41,251 bases of DNA, from positions 1-41,251 of the forward strand of contig JAJZVO010000039.1 of NCBI GenBank assembly GCA_021845665.1, given 5' to 3'. This document shows positions 1 to 9,662 of the stretch, piece after piece. The notes beneath the pieces are model-generated. The model was not told the DNA's origin. It searched no databases and saw nothing but the letters and a program-made list of their open reading frames with translations. Position 1 is the first letter of the stretch, and each line of letters opens with the position of its first letter. Made by a program: the position numbers and the translations under genes. The stretch is from Bacteroidota bacterium. Its GTDB lineage: Bacteria; Bacteroidota; Ignavibacteria; Kryptoniales; JAKASW01.

Positions 1-157
1 AAGCTTCCGCCGAGTTCAGCTCGCAGGCTATTTTCAAAAACGGGATCAAAGAACCGTTAAGCCACGTCACAAAACCAAATATGAAAAACAGAAGGCCAAT
101 TATGCTGATCGACACGAAATATCCTTTCGCCGCCGATTCCGTTTTTTCTGATTCCAC
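1..157 (-). CDS. FucP/NagP-type sugar MFS transporter, N-terminal fragment
   Basis: Only the first 52 codons lie in the window; the gene runs off the left edge. The likely start is GTG at 157, preceded by AAGGAG five bases upstream. After a short charged cytoplasmic head (VESEKTESAAK) comes the first membrane segment with the string FGFVTWLNGSLIPFLK followed by CELNSAEA. That string is characteristic of the FucP/GluP/NagP branch of the major facilitator superfamily, which brings fucose, glucose/galactose or N-acetylglucosamine across the inner membrane with protons or sodium. It sits 96 bp downstream of the GH20 hexosaminidase gene on the same strand, so GlcNAc or GalNAc is a sensible guess for its substrate. 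The rest of the protein cannot be assessed. Confidence 0.82.
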   Translation of the reverse strand, partial: MESEKTESAAKGYFVSISIIGLLFFIFGFVTWLNGSLIPFLKIACELNSAEA

Positions 158-253
158 AACAACTCCTTTGTTTTAAGTTCGCTATTAACAAAAATACCAA
201 TTAAATACCTTACCGCACATGTCACAGCGATTAGAATCACACTCCACTGTAAA

Positions 254-2302
254 TCATCTCTCGCCTGCGTATCTGACGAGGCTCTCGATAGGGGAGACAA
301 CCATGAGCTCGACTTCGGCGCACGGTGCGGAGTCCGTGCCGATCTTCGCGAGATTTGCCTTCACCCAGTTCGGACTCGCTTTGGTGCTATGCGTGATGTA
401 GTTCAATGCATCGATGCCGATGGAAGCGATAGCCGAAAGGTTTCTGGAAATCGGCCGGATTTCCCTTAGGATGGGGGACCTGTCTATTATCTTCTCGAGC
501 CGCGCGTCGTTCTCTTTCCACCTGACAAGTTCCCGACCGACCATATCGACCGTATCCCCAGCTTTTTCTTTCTCTGCCAGAATCCTCTTCACCATGAATG
601 AAAAATCTCTTGCGACCTTTGGATCAGGTACAGCCGCATCGACAACTCTCGTAAGCGGCGCAAACGACGAATACGGTTTCGCCTGTACGCGTTCATATAT
701 ATTGAAGGGAGCGACAACATTTACGAGGGTTCTCGGAGGAGCGACATCGAATCCGCCGGCCAGGTTCCTCAGCATGGTTCCCTGGTTCTTTATCTGTGTA
801 AGACCGAGTCTGTCGAGCTCGAGCGACACCGCGTCGAGCCGCCGGTACATGTCCCTTACATTTCTAATGTCGCGCGGCGACCATAGTCTTTCCGCGATGG
901 CAGCCGCCCTCGGCCATATCCTGGAGTCGACATTCTCGGGAGTGACATATTCCGACCACATGCAGGCCTCGCCGCCGATGATCAGTTTCTTCTGTTGAGC
1001 GGTGAGACCGCTGTCGGGCACCGGATCGACGAGGTAATACTGTTCAGCCGTGAAATAATGATCGAGATACCAGCCCTTTGAGAGTATGACGCGGTAACCC
1101 TGTTTGACCGCTTTCTCAAGGCTTTCATTGCCGCGCCACGACTGCACGATGGCCGACTTCGGCAAACGCGGGTTCAGTATCTCTTCCCACCCCATTACGT
1201 CTTTATGGTCCTTCATGATTAAAGGAACAAGACGATTCTCGAAATAGGTCTGGAGCGCAGCGTCGCTCGGAATCTTGTGTGCCTTCATGAACGCCTGTAT
1301 CTCAGGATTCGCGTTCCAATCCTTCCCGTTGTTCTCGTCACCGCCGACATCCATATACTTATCCGGAAAGAGTCCGGCCATCTCTTTGAAAAACTTGCCG
1401 AGGAAGACATAGGTTTTGTTAAGCGTCGGATTGAATACCGCGTTGAAAATTCCCCACTTCCTTTCAATTGAATATGGGCCGGGTGCGCTGGCGTATTGAG
1501 GATAGCCGACGAACCACGATGTGGAATGTGCCGGGACGTCGAACTCCGGCACGACACGGATTCCCCGATCGGCAGCGTATCTTATGACGGCCTTGATTTG
1601 CTGCTGGGTGTAAAACAGGCCGTCGGATCCCATCCCGGTCAGTTTCGGAAATGTTTTCGACTCCGTCCTAAAACCCTGGTCGTCGCTCAGGTGCCAGTGA
1701 AGCACATTGAGCTTTACCGCCGCCATCCCGCGTATGTTTCTCTCGATCACATTGACGGGCATGAAATGTCTTGCCGCATCTATCATCAGTCCTCGCCAGG
1801 GAAATCTCGGATGGTCCTCGATCCTCACGCACGGGAAATAATATCCCGAGCTGTCGGCTTCAAGAAGTTGGAGGAAAGTCTGCATTCCTCTGAGCGCCCC
1901 GATATCGGTGTTCGCTTTCAACAGAATGTGCGAAGGGGTAACGTCAAGTCGATAGGACTCGTCCATGTACAGTCTCAGACGCCCCCGGCGACCGGCACGT
2001 ATGACCATTCCCGGATTTTGAACCGAAGAATCCGCGGAGAGGTAGTCCTGGGAGAAGAAGAGTCCCGTCCTCTGGGAGAGCCTTCTGAGCATTCTGCTCG
2101 CTGCCCGATAAAGGCGGTCGGTCGGCTTCCCTGTCACTTCGACCTTGAAATTCTGATTCAGCATGTACTTGCCGCCTGTCATTTCGATTTTTGCCGGCCA
2201 CGGCATCAGGTTAAGCTTCGCCATATTTGTTTCAGAGTAAGCCGCGACGCTCATGAGGGATACGAAGACGGCGACGATTGCAGAAATTTTAGTGTATCTC
2301 AT
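254..2302 (-). CDS. GH20 beta-N-acetylhexosaminidase, secreted
   Basis: A 682-residue exo-enzyme that should remove terminal beta-linked GlcNAc or GalNAc by substrate-assisted catalysis. Residues 1-22 form a signal peptide (MRYTKISAIVAVFVSLMSVAAYS). About 30-165 is the GH20b domain and 168-500 the catalytic TIM barrel. Visible family motifs are WRGLMIDAARHF (169-180), HWHLSDDQGFR (202-212), VPEFDVPAHS (251-260) and YMDVGGDEN, with D322-E323 as the polarising Asp and acid Glu. GGEACMWSE and a WPRAAAIAERLWS segment close the barrel. A C-terminal tail of about 180 residues is not assigned. There is no T9SS sorting domain, so it is probably periplasmic. The start at 2302 was chosen because the signal peptide begins there; the frame stays open further upstream without sense. 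It lies between a DUF4855 gene and the FucP/NagP-type transporter. Confidence 0.95.
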   Translation of the reverse strand: MRYTKISAIVAVFVSLMSVAAYSETNMAKLNLMPWPAKIEMTGGKYMLNQNFKVEVTGKPTDRLYRAASRMLRRLSQRTGLFFSQDYLSADSSVQNPGMVIRAGRRGRLRLYMDESYRLDVTPSHILLKANTDIGALRGMQTFLQLLEADSSGYYFPCVRIEDHPRFPWRGLMIDAARHFMPVNVIERNIRGMAAVKLNVLHWHLSDDQGFRTESKTFPKLTGMGSDGLFYTQQQIKAVIRYAADRGIRVVPEFDVPAHSTSWFVGYPQYASAPGPYSIERKWGIFNAVFNPTLNKTYVFLGKFFKEMAGLFPDKYMDVGGDENNGKDWNANPEIQAFMKAHKIPSDAALQTYFENRLVPLIMKDHKDVMGWEEILNPRLPKSAIVQSWRGNESLEKAVKQGYRVILSKGWYLDHYFTAEQYYLVDPVPDSGLTAQQKKLIIGGEACMWSEYVTPENVDSRIWPRAAAIAERLWSPRDIRNVRDMYRRLDAVSLELDRLGLTQIKNQGTMLRNLAGGFDVAPPRTLVNVVAPFNIYERVQAKPYSSFAPLTRVVDAAVPDPKVARDFSFMVKRILAEKEKAGDTVDMVGRELVRWKENDARLEKIIDRSPILREIRPISRNLSAIASIGIDALNYITHSTKASPNWVKANLAKIGTDSAPCAEVELMVVSPIESLVRYAGER

Positions 2303-2424
2303 ATTGTGGTCTTTTTCTCCAGTACTTCTTTTCAGCGTCCTCCCGATGTCAGGCAAAGCCAGACTCCGGCGGGAAGAACCACATGCCGGGAGGAGACAAG
2401 TGAACTCCGCAGGGTCCGGCAACT

Positions 2425-4410
2425 TCATCGAATGAGAATCATTTTCCTCGTCATAGAGTCCGCTCCCTGTCGCAGGATATAAAAATACATCCCGCTTGCA
2501 TAATCATTCATGTTCACGTCGTAAGTGTACTCACCGCGATTCCGATAACCTTCGTCGACAACTTTCACAAGCTGGCCGAGTACATCGTAAATCTTAAGGC
2601 TCATAACGCCCCTCTTTGGGAGGCCGACATCGATAGTGGTCGACGGGTTGAAAGGATTGGGATAATTATCACCGAGCTCGAATCCACCCGGACCTCCGAT
2701 CGGCGCCTCTCCAATACCTGTAGCGGCAGGAGAAGTGTAGGTCCCTTTTATGAACTTGTATGTCTGATCGTATATTGCGCGCAGTTGAGGATCGGTACTC
2801 GTGCAACAATCATAGAAGGTACCCGGACCACCGTTCTGGTAATACGCGTGAACGGCGCCAGTCATGTAACCTTTCGTCACGCCGTAATTCAGATAGTCGT
2901 AGTATTTGTTTCTATAAGTCGAGTCTGTGGTCGCATCCCAGTGAATTTCTATTTCGACTCCCATTCCGAGTTTCCTGCACGCATCCGCGGCCTCGCCGAG
3001 CTCCTGTTCGGGGAAATTGTCGAAGACATAATTCGGCTGCATGATGGCACCGTCGAAACCGAGAGAATCCCATTCCTCAAATCCGGAAGACTGGTACGAT
3101 GGTATCCAGGTGAAAACTTTGCCGAGACTCCGCACATAGTCTCCTGTGAACTGGAGCATCGCCGCCTCGCTGTCATCCACGTCGAAGTCGGCGCCCTCTT
3201 CGTACCAATAGAAGCCGACGAGGTCGAGATTGGAGTAACCGGCAGAATCCCATCTGGCAATCGCGGTATCAATGTACCATTTTATCACCTGCTCTCTGTC
3301 CGAAAGGATGGAAAGGTTCTCAGGCATCCCGTTCACCATTCCGAAATTTGCCGCCGTTGGAGTGGGATAAGGGATAGCGATCTCAACTTTGACTTTGTAC
3401 GATGGCCGGTTCAGGATTTTTTTGACGTTCCCTGTCGCGGTATTCAGCGCTCCGAGGTTGTAGGCGCTTTGAAATGTATTGTCAAGGTAATATTCCCAGT
3501 CGGAAAGAACAGTCGGATGCGCAGTACTGCAATAGTACATTCCGCCTGATGGCGCGCCTGCCGCCACAAATGGGAGGAACAGGAAGCTATCGAACATGAA
3601 ATCGTTTATACTACCGGAGGTCGACTCGTACCCGACATACGGAGTAAGTTCGGCAACACTGTTTTGACCGACGGCAGGATTGGAAGGATAATAACCGTTG
3701 TACATTAAGACCATGTTCCTTATCCCGCCGACTTTCGGAGAGCCCGGTGGAAGATAAGTATCGGGATAAGACACCGGAGGTGTCACCGGCGGGACTGTCG
3801 CGCCGCTCACTATACCGGCATCGCCGAACACCTGGAATTCGTCGGCAAACACCCAGACGTCAACCGTGAAGGTCATCTTCACGTATCTCGCCTGGTAATT
3901 CAGGCCTGACAGGAAATAAGTCTGAGTTTCAACAGTGGGCGTCGTCAACGGGATTTGCGAACAGACAGTGCCGACCACCGACCAGTCCGTGTCGTTCAAC
4001 GACAGGGCATATTTGACTTCACGGGGAAAGTAGACTCCCGCTGCCGGGTCCTGTATAAATCGCTCCTGCATCTGGTGTACGGTGTTCACGCGGCCCATGT
4101 CAATCACCACGGAGCGGTTACCGCCGCGATAGAAGCCCTGCCAGACGCCGTCGCCGAAGCTCGTCGAGGAGCCGATGATTCCGTCCGTCAGGGCGCCGGG
4201 AGTATAATACTTCGCTTCAGCTTTCGCGAACGAGAATTCAGTCGACACGAGAGGCGTAATAGTGTACGGCATTCCCTTTATGAGATTGACCATTCCCGTC
4301 GGAGGCGCAGGCGCCGACGAAGCGGCGTATACCGTCGATGCCATTATTACAAATGATAGTGCAACAAACAAAGCGGGATTTCTTCGAAACAGCGGAATCT
4401 GTCGGATCAT
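2425..4410 (-). CDS. Discoidin-DUF4855 surface protein with T9SS sorting domain (copy 1)
   Basis: A 661-residue exported protein. Residues 1-29 are a signal peptide; 45-197 look like a discoidin (F5/8 type C) carbohydrate-binding domain, with the string VVIDMGRVNTVHQMQERF and the closing EFQVFGD. Residues 230-557 match the DUF4855 pattern: NMVLMYNGYY, FMFDSFLFLP, IAIPYPTP, LVGFYWYEE, FTWIPSY, GFDGAIMQPNY, VEIEIHWD. The last 87 residues are a type IX secretion sorting domain (GDNYPNPFNPSTTI to MTRKMILIR). DUF4855 has no established activity that I know of; the conserved acidic and aromatic residues in a barrel-like pattern are compatible with a glycosidase but do not show one. The ATG at 4410 has AAAGGA just upstream. 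It has two paralogues in the window (19369-21051 and 26964-28928). Confidence 0.9.
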   Translation of the reverse strand: MIRQIPLFRRNPALFVALSFVIMASTVYAASSAPAPPTGMVNLIKGMPYTITPLVSTEFSFAKAEAKYYTPGALTDGIIGSSTSFGDGVWQGFYRGGNRSVVIDMGRVNTVHQMQERFIQDPAAGVYFPREVKYALSLNDTDWSVVGTVCSQIPLTTPTVETQTYFLSGLNYQARYVKMTFTVDVWVFADEFQVFGDAGIVSGATVPPVTPPVSYPDTYLPPGSPKVGGIRNMVLMYNGYYPSNPAVGQNSVAELTPYVGYESTSGSINDFMFDSFLFLPFVAAGAPSGGMYYCSTAHPTVLSDWEYYLDNTFQSAYNLGALNTATGNVKKILNRPSYKVKVEIAIPYPTPTAANFGMVNGMPENLSILSDREQVIKWYIDTAIARWDSAGYSNLDLVGFYWYEEGADFDVDDSEAAMLQFTGDYVRSLGKVFTWIPSYQSSGFEEWDSLGFDGAIMQPNYVFDNFPEQELGEAADACRKLGMGVEIEIHWDATTDSTYRNKYYDYLNYGVTKGYMTGAVHAYYQNGGPGTFYDCCTSTDPQLRAIYDQTYKFIKGTYTSPAATGIGEAPIGGPGGFELGDNYPNPFNPSTTIDVGLPKRGVMSLKIYDVLGQLVKVVDEGYRNRGEYTYDVNMNDYASGMYFYILRQGADSMTRKMILIR

Positions 4411-4483
4411 GTGTCCTTTTTCCAAATTAACGTGCGAGCAGAGAGCCGGTAATTCGATGTCCGGCGTTGGGCAATCAAGTATT

Positions 4484-7231
4484 TCAATTGAGATCGATCT
4501 TCGTCCGGAGTATTCTTGTGTTCGATTCGGTTTCATTCGAAGGAAGTTCTCTTGGAGGCATCGGCCGCGCGGTGCTTGCTTTACGAAGCTCGAAGGTCAA
4601 CGACCCGCAGCGATGCGTTTGCCGGTAGCTTACCCAAACGGAAGCTTTTCCTTTCCAACCGGAATCTGCCGGTGACCTTGACAGGCCGATAGCGATCGTG
4701 TGTTTACCCGGAACGAGAGAAACGGTGTACCACTTTGATTTCGAATCCGATTTCAGCGGGGCAAGCCGCTGAGCTTTTCCATCTATCGATATGGTTACGT
4801 CGGGGTCCTTAGTGATAGATGACACTTCTTCAGGTTCGAGAAGGAGATCGAGTGAGGATTTTTTGACCGACTCGTCGATATTCAAATCAAACCGGAGACG
4901 CAGGCTGCCGCCCTTCTTTATATCAGCGACTCGTGCGACTGCCACCGGTCTCGGGGATCTTTTCAGTCCTGAAAGTTCTTTATTCAACTCGTTCCTGTTC
5001 AGCTTCAGACCCAGCGTCAGCGGATTCAGGAGTTTGACGTTCCTGCCGGCGTCATAGAAATCAAGAGTGCAGGTGGCGACTCCAAAATTCTTTCTTTCGA
5101 ATCGCACGTCGGAGATCAGCGGTGTGTGTGCGCTGTCCAGGGGGAATATCTCGTAAACGGCAGTCTCGTAACCTTCCAAAGGTATTTCGAAGCTTTGTCC
5201 GGAGGCATAAAGCCGCGGAGATATCCAGCGATCGGGGTAGACCCGTTCGACGACGAGCGATTTAGCTCCGGGTGCAAATCCCTCCGATGCAGATAGTGTG
5301 ACTTTCAATGTCGACGGTTCAATCCACGGATTACGCGCTGCGACGATACCCTCATTCCCTTTGAAGTGAACGTAGCCGTACGTTTCTCGCTTGCCCGGAT
5401 CTCCTCCGATCATGTCCGTGTTCGAAAGTATCGGGAATCTGTTTCTGGCCCAGAGGATCGACTTCGATATGGCATCCCATTCTCCTTCCGTCAAGATGTC
5501 GGGCGAGACATATAGCTCCCACATCGAGACGCCCCGCGCAAAATAGAGGACGGCTTCATTAGTGAACCGGTCGAGCGGTTCTTCACTGCCGCCGAGCTGC
5601 TCCAGCGTTCCTTTTATAATGCCGTGTGTCATCAGGTTCGCGATCGGAAACCAGAAGTCATTGGTTCTGAAGTCGTCATACAACACGAGGTCACGGTAAG
5701 TCATCGCGGCATCGCGCGGGCTGATCGATGGAACGTCCGCATAACCGTAGTCGCCACCCTGCATCCAGATCTGGTTGGCATACTTGACCCACCACGGGCT
5801 GAGCCAGGTGCCGGATGTAATATTCAGGTAAGCGTGCGGATTCACTTTGCGGACGGCGCGGCTAATGTTTATCAACGTGTCGAGGATCGCGTCTCTGGAA
5901 TAGATCCCCACCGGGTGGCCGTGGTCCGGTTGGCTGCAGGAGAACTGGATGCCGTCCCATTTGTAGTAGCCAACGCCGTCGTCCTTTGCGAAACCGACGA
6001 CTCTCTTTTTGAAAAGCCGGCTGTAATGTTTGCCGCCGAGGCACAGCTCGTCGCCGACCGTCTCGAATCCGTGCGCCTTCATCCAGCCGACGCGAAGGTT
6101 TCTGAAGGAGTATCCTCCAATAGGGCTGAGCCAGAGACCCAGGACGGTATTTGTTTTTTTGAGATCGTCGACGATAGGTTTTAGTCCGTTAGGAAACGTA
6201 GTTGAGCGCAGCTTCCAGTCGCTTTCGTATTTGTCCCAGCCGTCGTCAAGAACGAATGCGTTGAGCCTGATTCCATGCTTCTCGATCATGTTCTTGCGCA
6301 GTTCGTCGATGATTCTCACGATATTGGCCTGGTTCATGATATGATCCGGAGTGATGCCGGGATACCGCGGTGAGCGAAGATCGAACCAGGTATTGTAAAG
6401 CGTATAAGGTTGGGCAGGCACCACGCGAATCCTCGTCACGTATCTCATGAACCAGAGCTTGACGTACCTGTTCGGTGTCAGGCCCTCGACCGCCCAGTGG
6501 CTCCTGGTCCAGGCGCTGCCGATTCGCTTCCCGAACACTTCGCCGCATTTTATACGAACGTCCTTCCCGCGAACGGTCACGTGATTTATTCCAGCTGGAT
6601 ACTCGAGTCCCCAGAAGCTGCCTCCGTGGCGGCTTGTGAGCGCGACCGGCTGTCCGAAGCCGCCGTCTTTCACAACTTCATATCCATGCTTGATGAAAAC
6701 GTCGGTCGTCCAAATCCGCCTCAGGTACTGAAGCCCGTCGACGGTATCGCTGATTGAGATCCTTCGGTGAACGTAGAACGCAGCCGAGTCCAATTCATAA
6801 CTCACTTCGAGCCGGAACGGGAGGCCGATTCCTTTGAAGAACAGGTTGAGTTGTTTCCCACCTTGAGGAGTGTCTTCGGTTTCAGTACCGGTCAGCTCGA
6901 AGTTTTTCTTCGTAAATGTCACCGCGTTGTTTGCGTTATTCACCTTGCCGGGAGCGCTCCATCCTGTCCAAAAGATGTCGATGGCAAAGTTGCCGTCCGA
7001 CTCCACCGACGCCGTGGTTCCGTCATTCTTCCGCGCCCATGACGCGTTGAGAGCGAGCCTTTCGTACGCTATTCTACCGGAGTCGACTGCAACAGTTAGT
7101 TTCGCAACTCCGTTGGAGATAGTGAACGAGCGGAGTTCAGAAGCGTGTACCGTGGAAAACGATACCACAATGATCGACGCCAATACGGCAATGGAAAACA
7201 GGAATCCGAGTCTGCCCGACTCTTTTTTCAC
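4484..7231 (-). CDS. Secreted clan GH-D (GH36/GH27/GH31-like) alpha-glycosidase
   Basis: A 915-residue protein with a signal peptide at 1-30 (KKESGRLGFLFSIAVLASII...VHA). An N-terminal beta-sandwich (about 32-275) is followed by a TIM barrel from about 278. Barrel motifs are LYNTWFDLRSPRY, AFVLDDGWDKY (325-335), LGLWLSPIGGY and YYKWDGIQFSC. D426 in YYKWD sits where the clan GH-D nucleophile is found (KWD in GH36), and D494 in WMQGGDYG is a candidate acid/base. These suggest retaining alpha-galactosidase or related action on alpha-linked sugars. The C-terminal 250 residues are further beta domains. There is no T9SS tail. I chose GTG at 7231 because GAAGGA lies directly upstream and the lysine-rich signal peptide starts there; an in-frame ATG at 7270 is the alternative. 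Sequence outside the motifs is divergent, so the exact family is open. Confidence 0.82.
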   Translation of the reverse strand: MKKESGRLGFLFSIAVLASIIVVSFSTVHASELRSFTISNGVAKLTVAVDSGRIAYERLALNASWARKNDGTTASVESDGNFAIDIFWTGWSAPGKVNNANNAVTFTKKNFELTGTETEDTPQGGKQLNLFFKGIGLPFRLEVSYELDSAAFYVHRRISISDTVDGLQYLRRIWTTDVFIKHGYEVVKDGGFGQPVALTSRHGGSFWGLEYPAGINHVTVRGKDVRIKCGEVFGKRIGSAWTRSHWAVEGLTPNRYVKLWFMRYVTRIRVVPAQPYTLYNTWFDLRSPRYPGITPDHIMNQANIVRIIDELRKNMIEKHGIRLNAFVLDDGWDKYESDWKLRSTTFPNGLKPIVDDLKKTNTVLGLWLSPIGGYSFRNLRVGWMKAHGFETVGDELCLGGKHYSRLFKKRVVGFAKDDGVGYYKWDGIQFSCSQPDHGHPVGIYSRDAILDTLINISRAVRKVNPHAYLNITSGTWLSPWWVKYANQIWMQGGDYGYADVPSISPRDAAMTYRDLVLYDDFRTNDFWFPIANLMTHGIIKGTLEQLGGSEEPLDRFTNEAVLYFARGVSMWELYVSPDILTEGEWDAISKSILWARNRFPILSNTDMIGGDPGKRETYGYVHFKGNEGIVAARNPWIEPSTLKVTLSASEGFAPGAKSLVVERVYPDRWISPRLYASGQSFEIPLEGYETAVYEIFPLDSAHTPLISDVRFERKNFGVATCTLDFYDAGRNVKLLNPLTLGLKLNRNELNKELSGLKRSPRPVAVARVADIKKGGSLRLRFDLNIDESVKKSSLDLLLEPEEVSSITKDPDVTISIDGKAQRLAPLKSDSKSKWYTVSLVPGKHTIAIGLSRSPADSGWKGKASVWVSYRQTHRCGSLTFELRKASTARPMPPRELPSNETESNTRILRTKIDLN

Positions 7232-7288
7232 ATTTCCTTCATTCGGAGATACGACGACTCTTGGTGTCATAACGTCACCCGAGTGGTT

Positions 7289-8203
7289 TTAGTCTGCCGC
7301 CGAAAGCATATAAGCCCACACGTTCCTGAACTGAGGGAAGAGTGTGGAGGCATGGGGCCACTTGGTGGGCAGAGTGTTGATAAGAATATGATAATCGCCG
7401 CGAATGGCTTCACCGGGCTTAACCAGGAATGTATCCGGTTTGGCGAGATGCATGAGGACCATGCAGTTGGCTATCTGGTGATGAACGTTGAACGGATCTT
7501 TCATGGCCAGGAACGCAAAATATCTCGATGGAGGAGTTGCGCTTTTCATTGCCTGCCACGGTGCCGGCCTATGAAGATTGTCCATGTAATCCTGAGGACC
7601 CGAGAAAATGAGCACCCTGTTAACCTTGAAAAGCTTCGCGATATACGGGGCATGACCTGCGCCTTGAGAGTGCCCGGCGACAATAACCTTGCTCCACACC
7701 GGCTGCCCGTCTTTGACGAATTGTCCCCAGTCGCCGTTGGGATCGTGTTTAACAAGATATACGAGGAGTTTCTGGAACCGGTTAAGAATTGAGTTTGCCT
7801 TGTTTACCTTGATCTTTTTGCTGACGGGAGCTCCAGTCACGATTGCGTCCCGGTAGCGTCCGAAGCTTGTGCTGTCGAGACTGTGCGCGCATGCGACGGC
7901 GATGACGTTGTCTTCATAATCAATGCTGATGGCATGATATCCCCATGTAGCGAAGATGCTGTCCATTCTCTGGCTTCCGGTCGCACTCCCTCCGGTTCCG
8001 GTGATAAAGAGATAAAGGAGGTGCCTCGAAGGAACGGAGGGATCGTAGAGCGCGATATTCGGACCGTGAACCGTTTCGATGGCCGGATCGGTTGCCGGCG
8101 GTGCAACGCGGAGAATCCTGACTTGAGCGGACAGGCTCGCAGCGATGAAAAACGAGACGACGAAAGCCGCCGCAGTTTTATTAAATGAGACTTTGAAATG
8201 CAT
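7289..8203 (-). CDS. Secreted alpha/beta hydrolase (free-standing copy)
   Basis: A 304-residue exported serine hydrolase. Residues 1-26 are a signal peptide ending SLSAQ. The core shows the oxyanion-side glycine run FITGTGGSATG (about 66-76), nucleophile elbow VAGHSQGAG with S179, and probable acid and base D236 (MKDPF) and H284 (WPHAS). An esterase acting on acylated sugars is plausible but the substrate is unknown. The same domain, with shared strings ETVHGP, GTGGSAT, NSILNRFQKLLVYL, AGHSQG, SGPQD and RPAPW, is fused inside the RCC1 protein at 24139-26796, so the two are paralogues. The ATG at 8203 has GGAGGT a few bases upstream. The neighbours are a sugar porter upstream and the GH-D-like enzyme 57 bp downstream. 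Confidence 0.88.
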   Translation of the reverse strand: MHFKVSFNKTAAAFVVSFFIAASLSAQVRILRVAPPATDPAIETVHGPNIALYDPSVPSRHLLYLFITGTGGSATGSQRMDSIFATWGYHAISIDYEDNVIAVACAHSLDSTSFGRYRDAIVTGAPVSKKIKVNKANSILNRFQKLLVYLVKHDPNGDWGQFVKDGQPVWSKVIVAGHSQGAGHAPYIAKLFKVNRVLIFSGPQDYMDNLHRPAPWQAMKSATPPSRYFAFLAMKDPFNVHHQIANCMVLMHLAKPDTFLVKPGEAIRGDYHILINTLPTKWPHASTLFPQFRNVWAYMLSAAD

Positions 8204-8290
8204 GTTACCTCCAGTCATCGATTTATATTTTCAGAAATATCACTTTGATGTAAGCAGTTACCGGAATTGGTCTTTCGGCCCGGAAGTAAT

Positions 8291-9613
8291 CTATTTTTCA
8301 AAGACGACGACTTTTTCCAGTTCCTCGAGAGATTTCCCCTTCGTCTCAGGCATCACCTTCAGCACGAAGAAGAAGAAAGGTATCATCAACACGGCGAAGA
8401 ACATGAAGACGTCCCCGCCTCCGAAGCTCGACAGCGCGATAGGAAACGCCAAACCGATCACAGCGTTTACGATCCAATCGACAAACGAGCCGAGGGCTTG
8501 TCCCTTCGACCTGATCCTGTTCGGGAAAATCTCAGACAGGAATACCCAGATGACCGCGCCCTGGGAGAAAGCGAAGAAAGCGACGAAGCCTATTACGCAT
8601 CCGACCATTGCCGGGTCACTGACGAGGCGCCCGTCATAGTAATGAAGCGCGGCACCGGCGAGCGACAGGAACATTCCTACCGCACCTATCATAAGAAGCG
8701 GCCTGCGCCCGAGCTTGTCGATGAGGAACATGGCAATTATCGTAAAGATAAGGTTCGTGACTCCTACCGCGATTGCCTGGAGCATCGCGTTGCTTGTGCT
8801 TGCACCCGCCTTTTCGAATATCATCGGCGCATAATACATAATGACGTTGATTCCGGACATCTGGGCGAAGAACGCGAGGAGCACCGCGCACCAGATCACG
8901 AAGCTGTACTTCTTCTGGAAGAGCCTGGTCGAACCTTCTTCGGATTGGAGCGAGCGGGTAATATCGTCCAGTTCGGAATCGATGTTCTCAGCGCCCACTT
9001 TTTCCAGGACTCCTCTCGCCACTTTCTCTCGTCCCATCTTGACGAGCCAGCGGGGGCTCTCGGGAACCACAAAGAGTAGTCCGAAGAACGCCGCGGCGGG
9101 GATAGCCATGACGCCGAACATCCATCTCCAGTTTGCGGGTCCGATGCCCACCAGCAGGTAGTTCGAGAAGAAGGCCACTAGGATTCCGATGACTATGTTG
9201 AACTGGGATACCGCGACCAGCCTTCCACGAAGCCTGCCCGGCGCCAACTCGGCAATGTACATGGGAGCCATTACGGAGGCTGCACCGATCGCGATCCCGC
9301 CGAGGAACCTGAACACCAGGAGCGTGTACCAGCCTGTCGCCAGAGCACTCCCGATCGCCGAGACGAAGTACGCCGCGCCGGTTGTAAGAAGCATCGCTCG
9401 CCTGCCATATATGTCGCCGGGCTTCCCCACTATGATGGAACCGACTACCGTTCCCCAAAGCGCCATCGAAACCGTTATGCCGAGGGTCGCATCGGTCAGG
9501 CTGAAATATTGCGTTATGAACTTTGTTGTGCCGGAGATTACGGCAGTGTCGAAGCCGAATAGGAAACTGCCCAACGCAGACACGACTGTGGCAAAGAGAA
9601 GGTTTTTATTCAC
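8291..9613 (-). CDS. Sugar porter family MFS transporter
   Basis: A 440-residue inner-membrane carrier with the 12-segment sugar porter layout. Signatures seen are GFLFGFD-type GSFLFGFDTAVISG in helix 1, D/G-R-R motifs after helices 2 and 8 (GRRAML, GRRPLL), the family pattern PMYIAELAPGRLRG, PESPRW after helix 6 and PETKGKSLEE after helix 12. Members (XylE, GalP, glucose permeases) move hexoses or pentoses with protons. The start is GTG at 9613 with AGGAG ten bases upstream. It lies 49 bp after a GH3 gene, which suggests it takes up the monosaccharide that enzyme releases. Specificity cannot be read from the sequence. Confidence 0.95.
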   Translation of the reverse strand: MNKNLLFATVVSALGSFLFGFDTAVISGTTKFITQYFSLTDATLGITVSMALWGTVVGSIIVGKPGDIYGRRAMLLTTGAAYFVSAIGSALATGWYTLLVFRFLGGIAIGAASVMAPMYIAELAPGRLRGRLVAVSQFNIVIGILVAFFSNYLLVGIGPANWRWMFGVMAIPAAAFFGLLFVVPESPRWLVKMGREKVARGVLEKVGAENIDSELDDITRSLQSEEGSTRLFQKKYSFVIWCAVLLAFFAQMSGINVIMYYAPMIFEKAGASTSNAMLQAIAVGVTNLIFTIIAMFLIDKLGRRPLLMIGAVGMFLSLAGAALHYYDGRLVSDPAMVGCVIGFVAFFAFSQGAVIWVFLSEIFPNRIRSKGQALGSFVDWIVNAVIGLAFPIALSSFGGGDVFMFFAVLMIPFFFFVLKVMPETKGKSLEELEKVVVFEK

Positions 9614-9662
9614 GATGCGATCACTCCTGAGCTGATTTGTGCGAATACTGTTTGTTCAAAGT

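Noticed and set aside
1..6. AAGCTT at the first base and a 41-kb length suggesting a clone-insert boundary
   Set aside because: A single restriction site at the edge can be chance, and it says nothing about biology.
2339..2393. Inverted repeat CCTCCCG / CGGGAGG after the DUF4855 gene as a terminator
   Set aside because: Arms are only seven bases with a 41-base loop, too weak to call.
1496..2482. Long plus-strand frame opposite the GH20 gene, and similar long plus-strand frames opposite other genes (for example 19501-20556, 12697-13596)
   Set aside because: They are shadows of well-supported minus-strand genes, with no recognisable domain, signal peptide or ribosome site.
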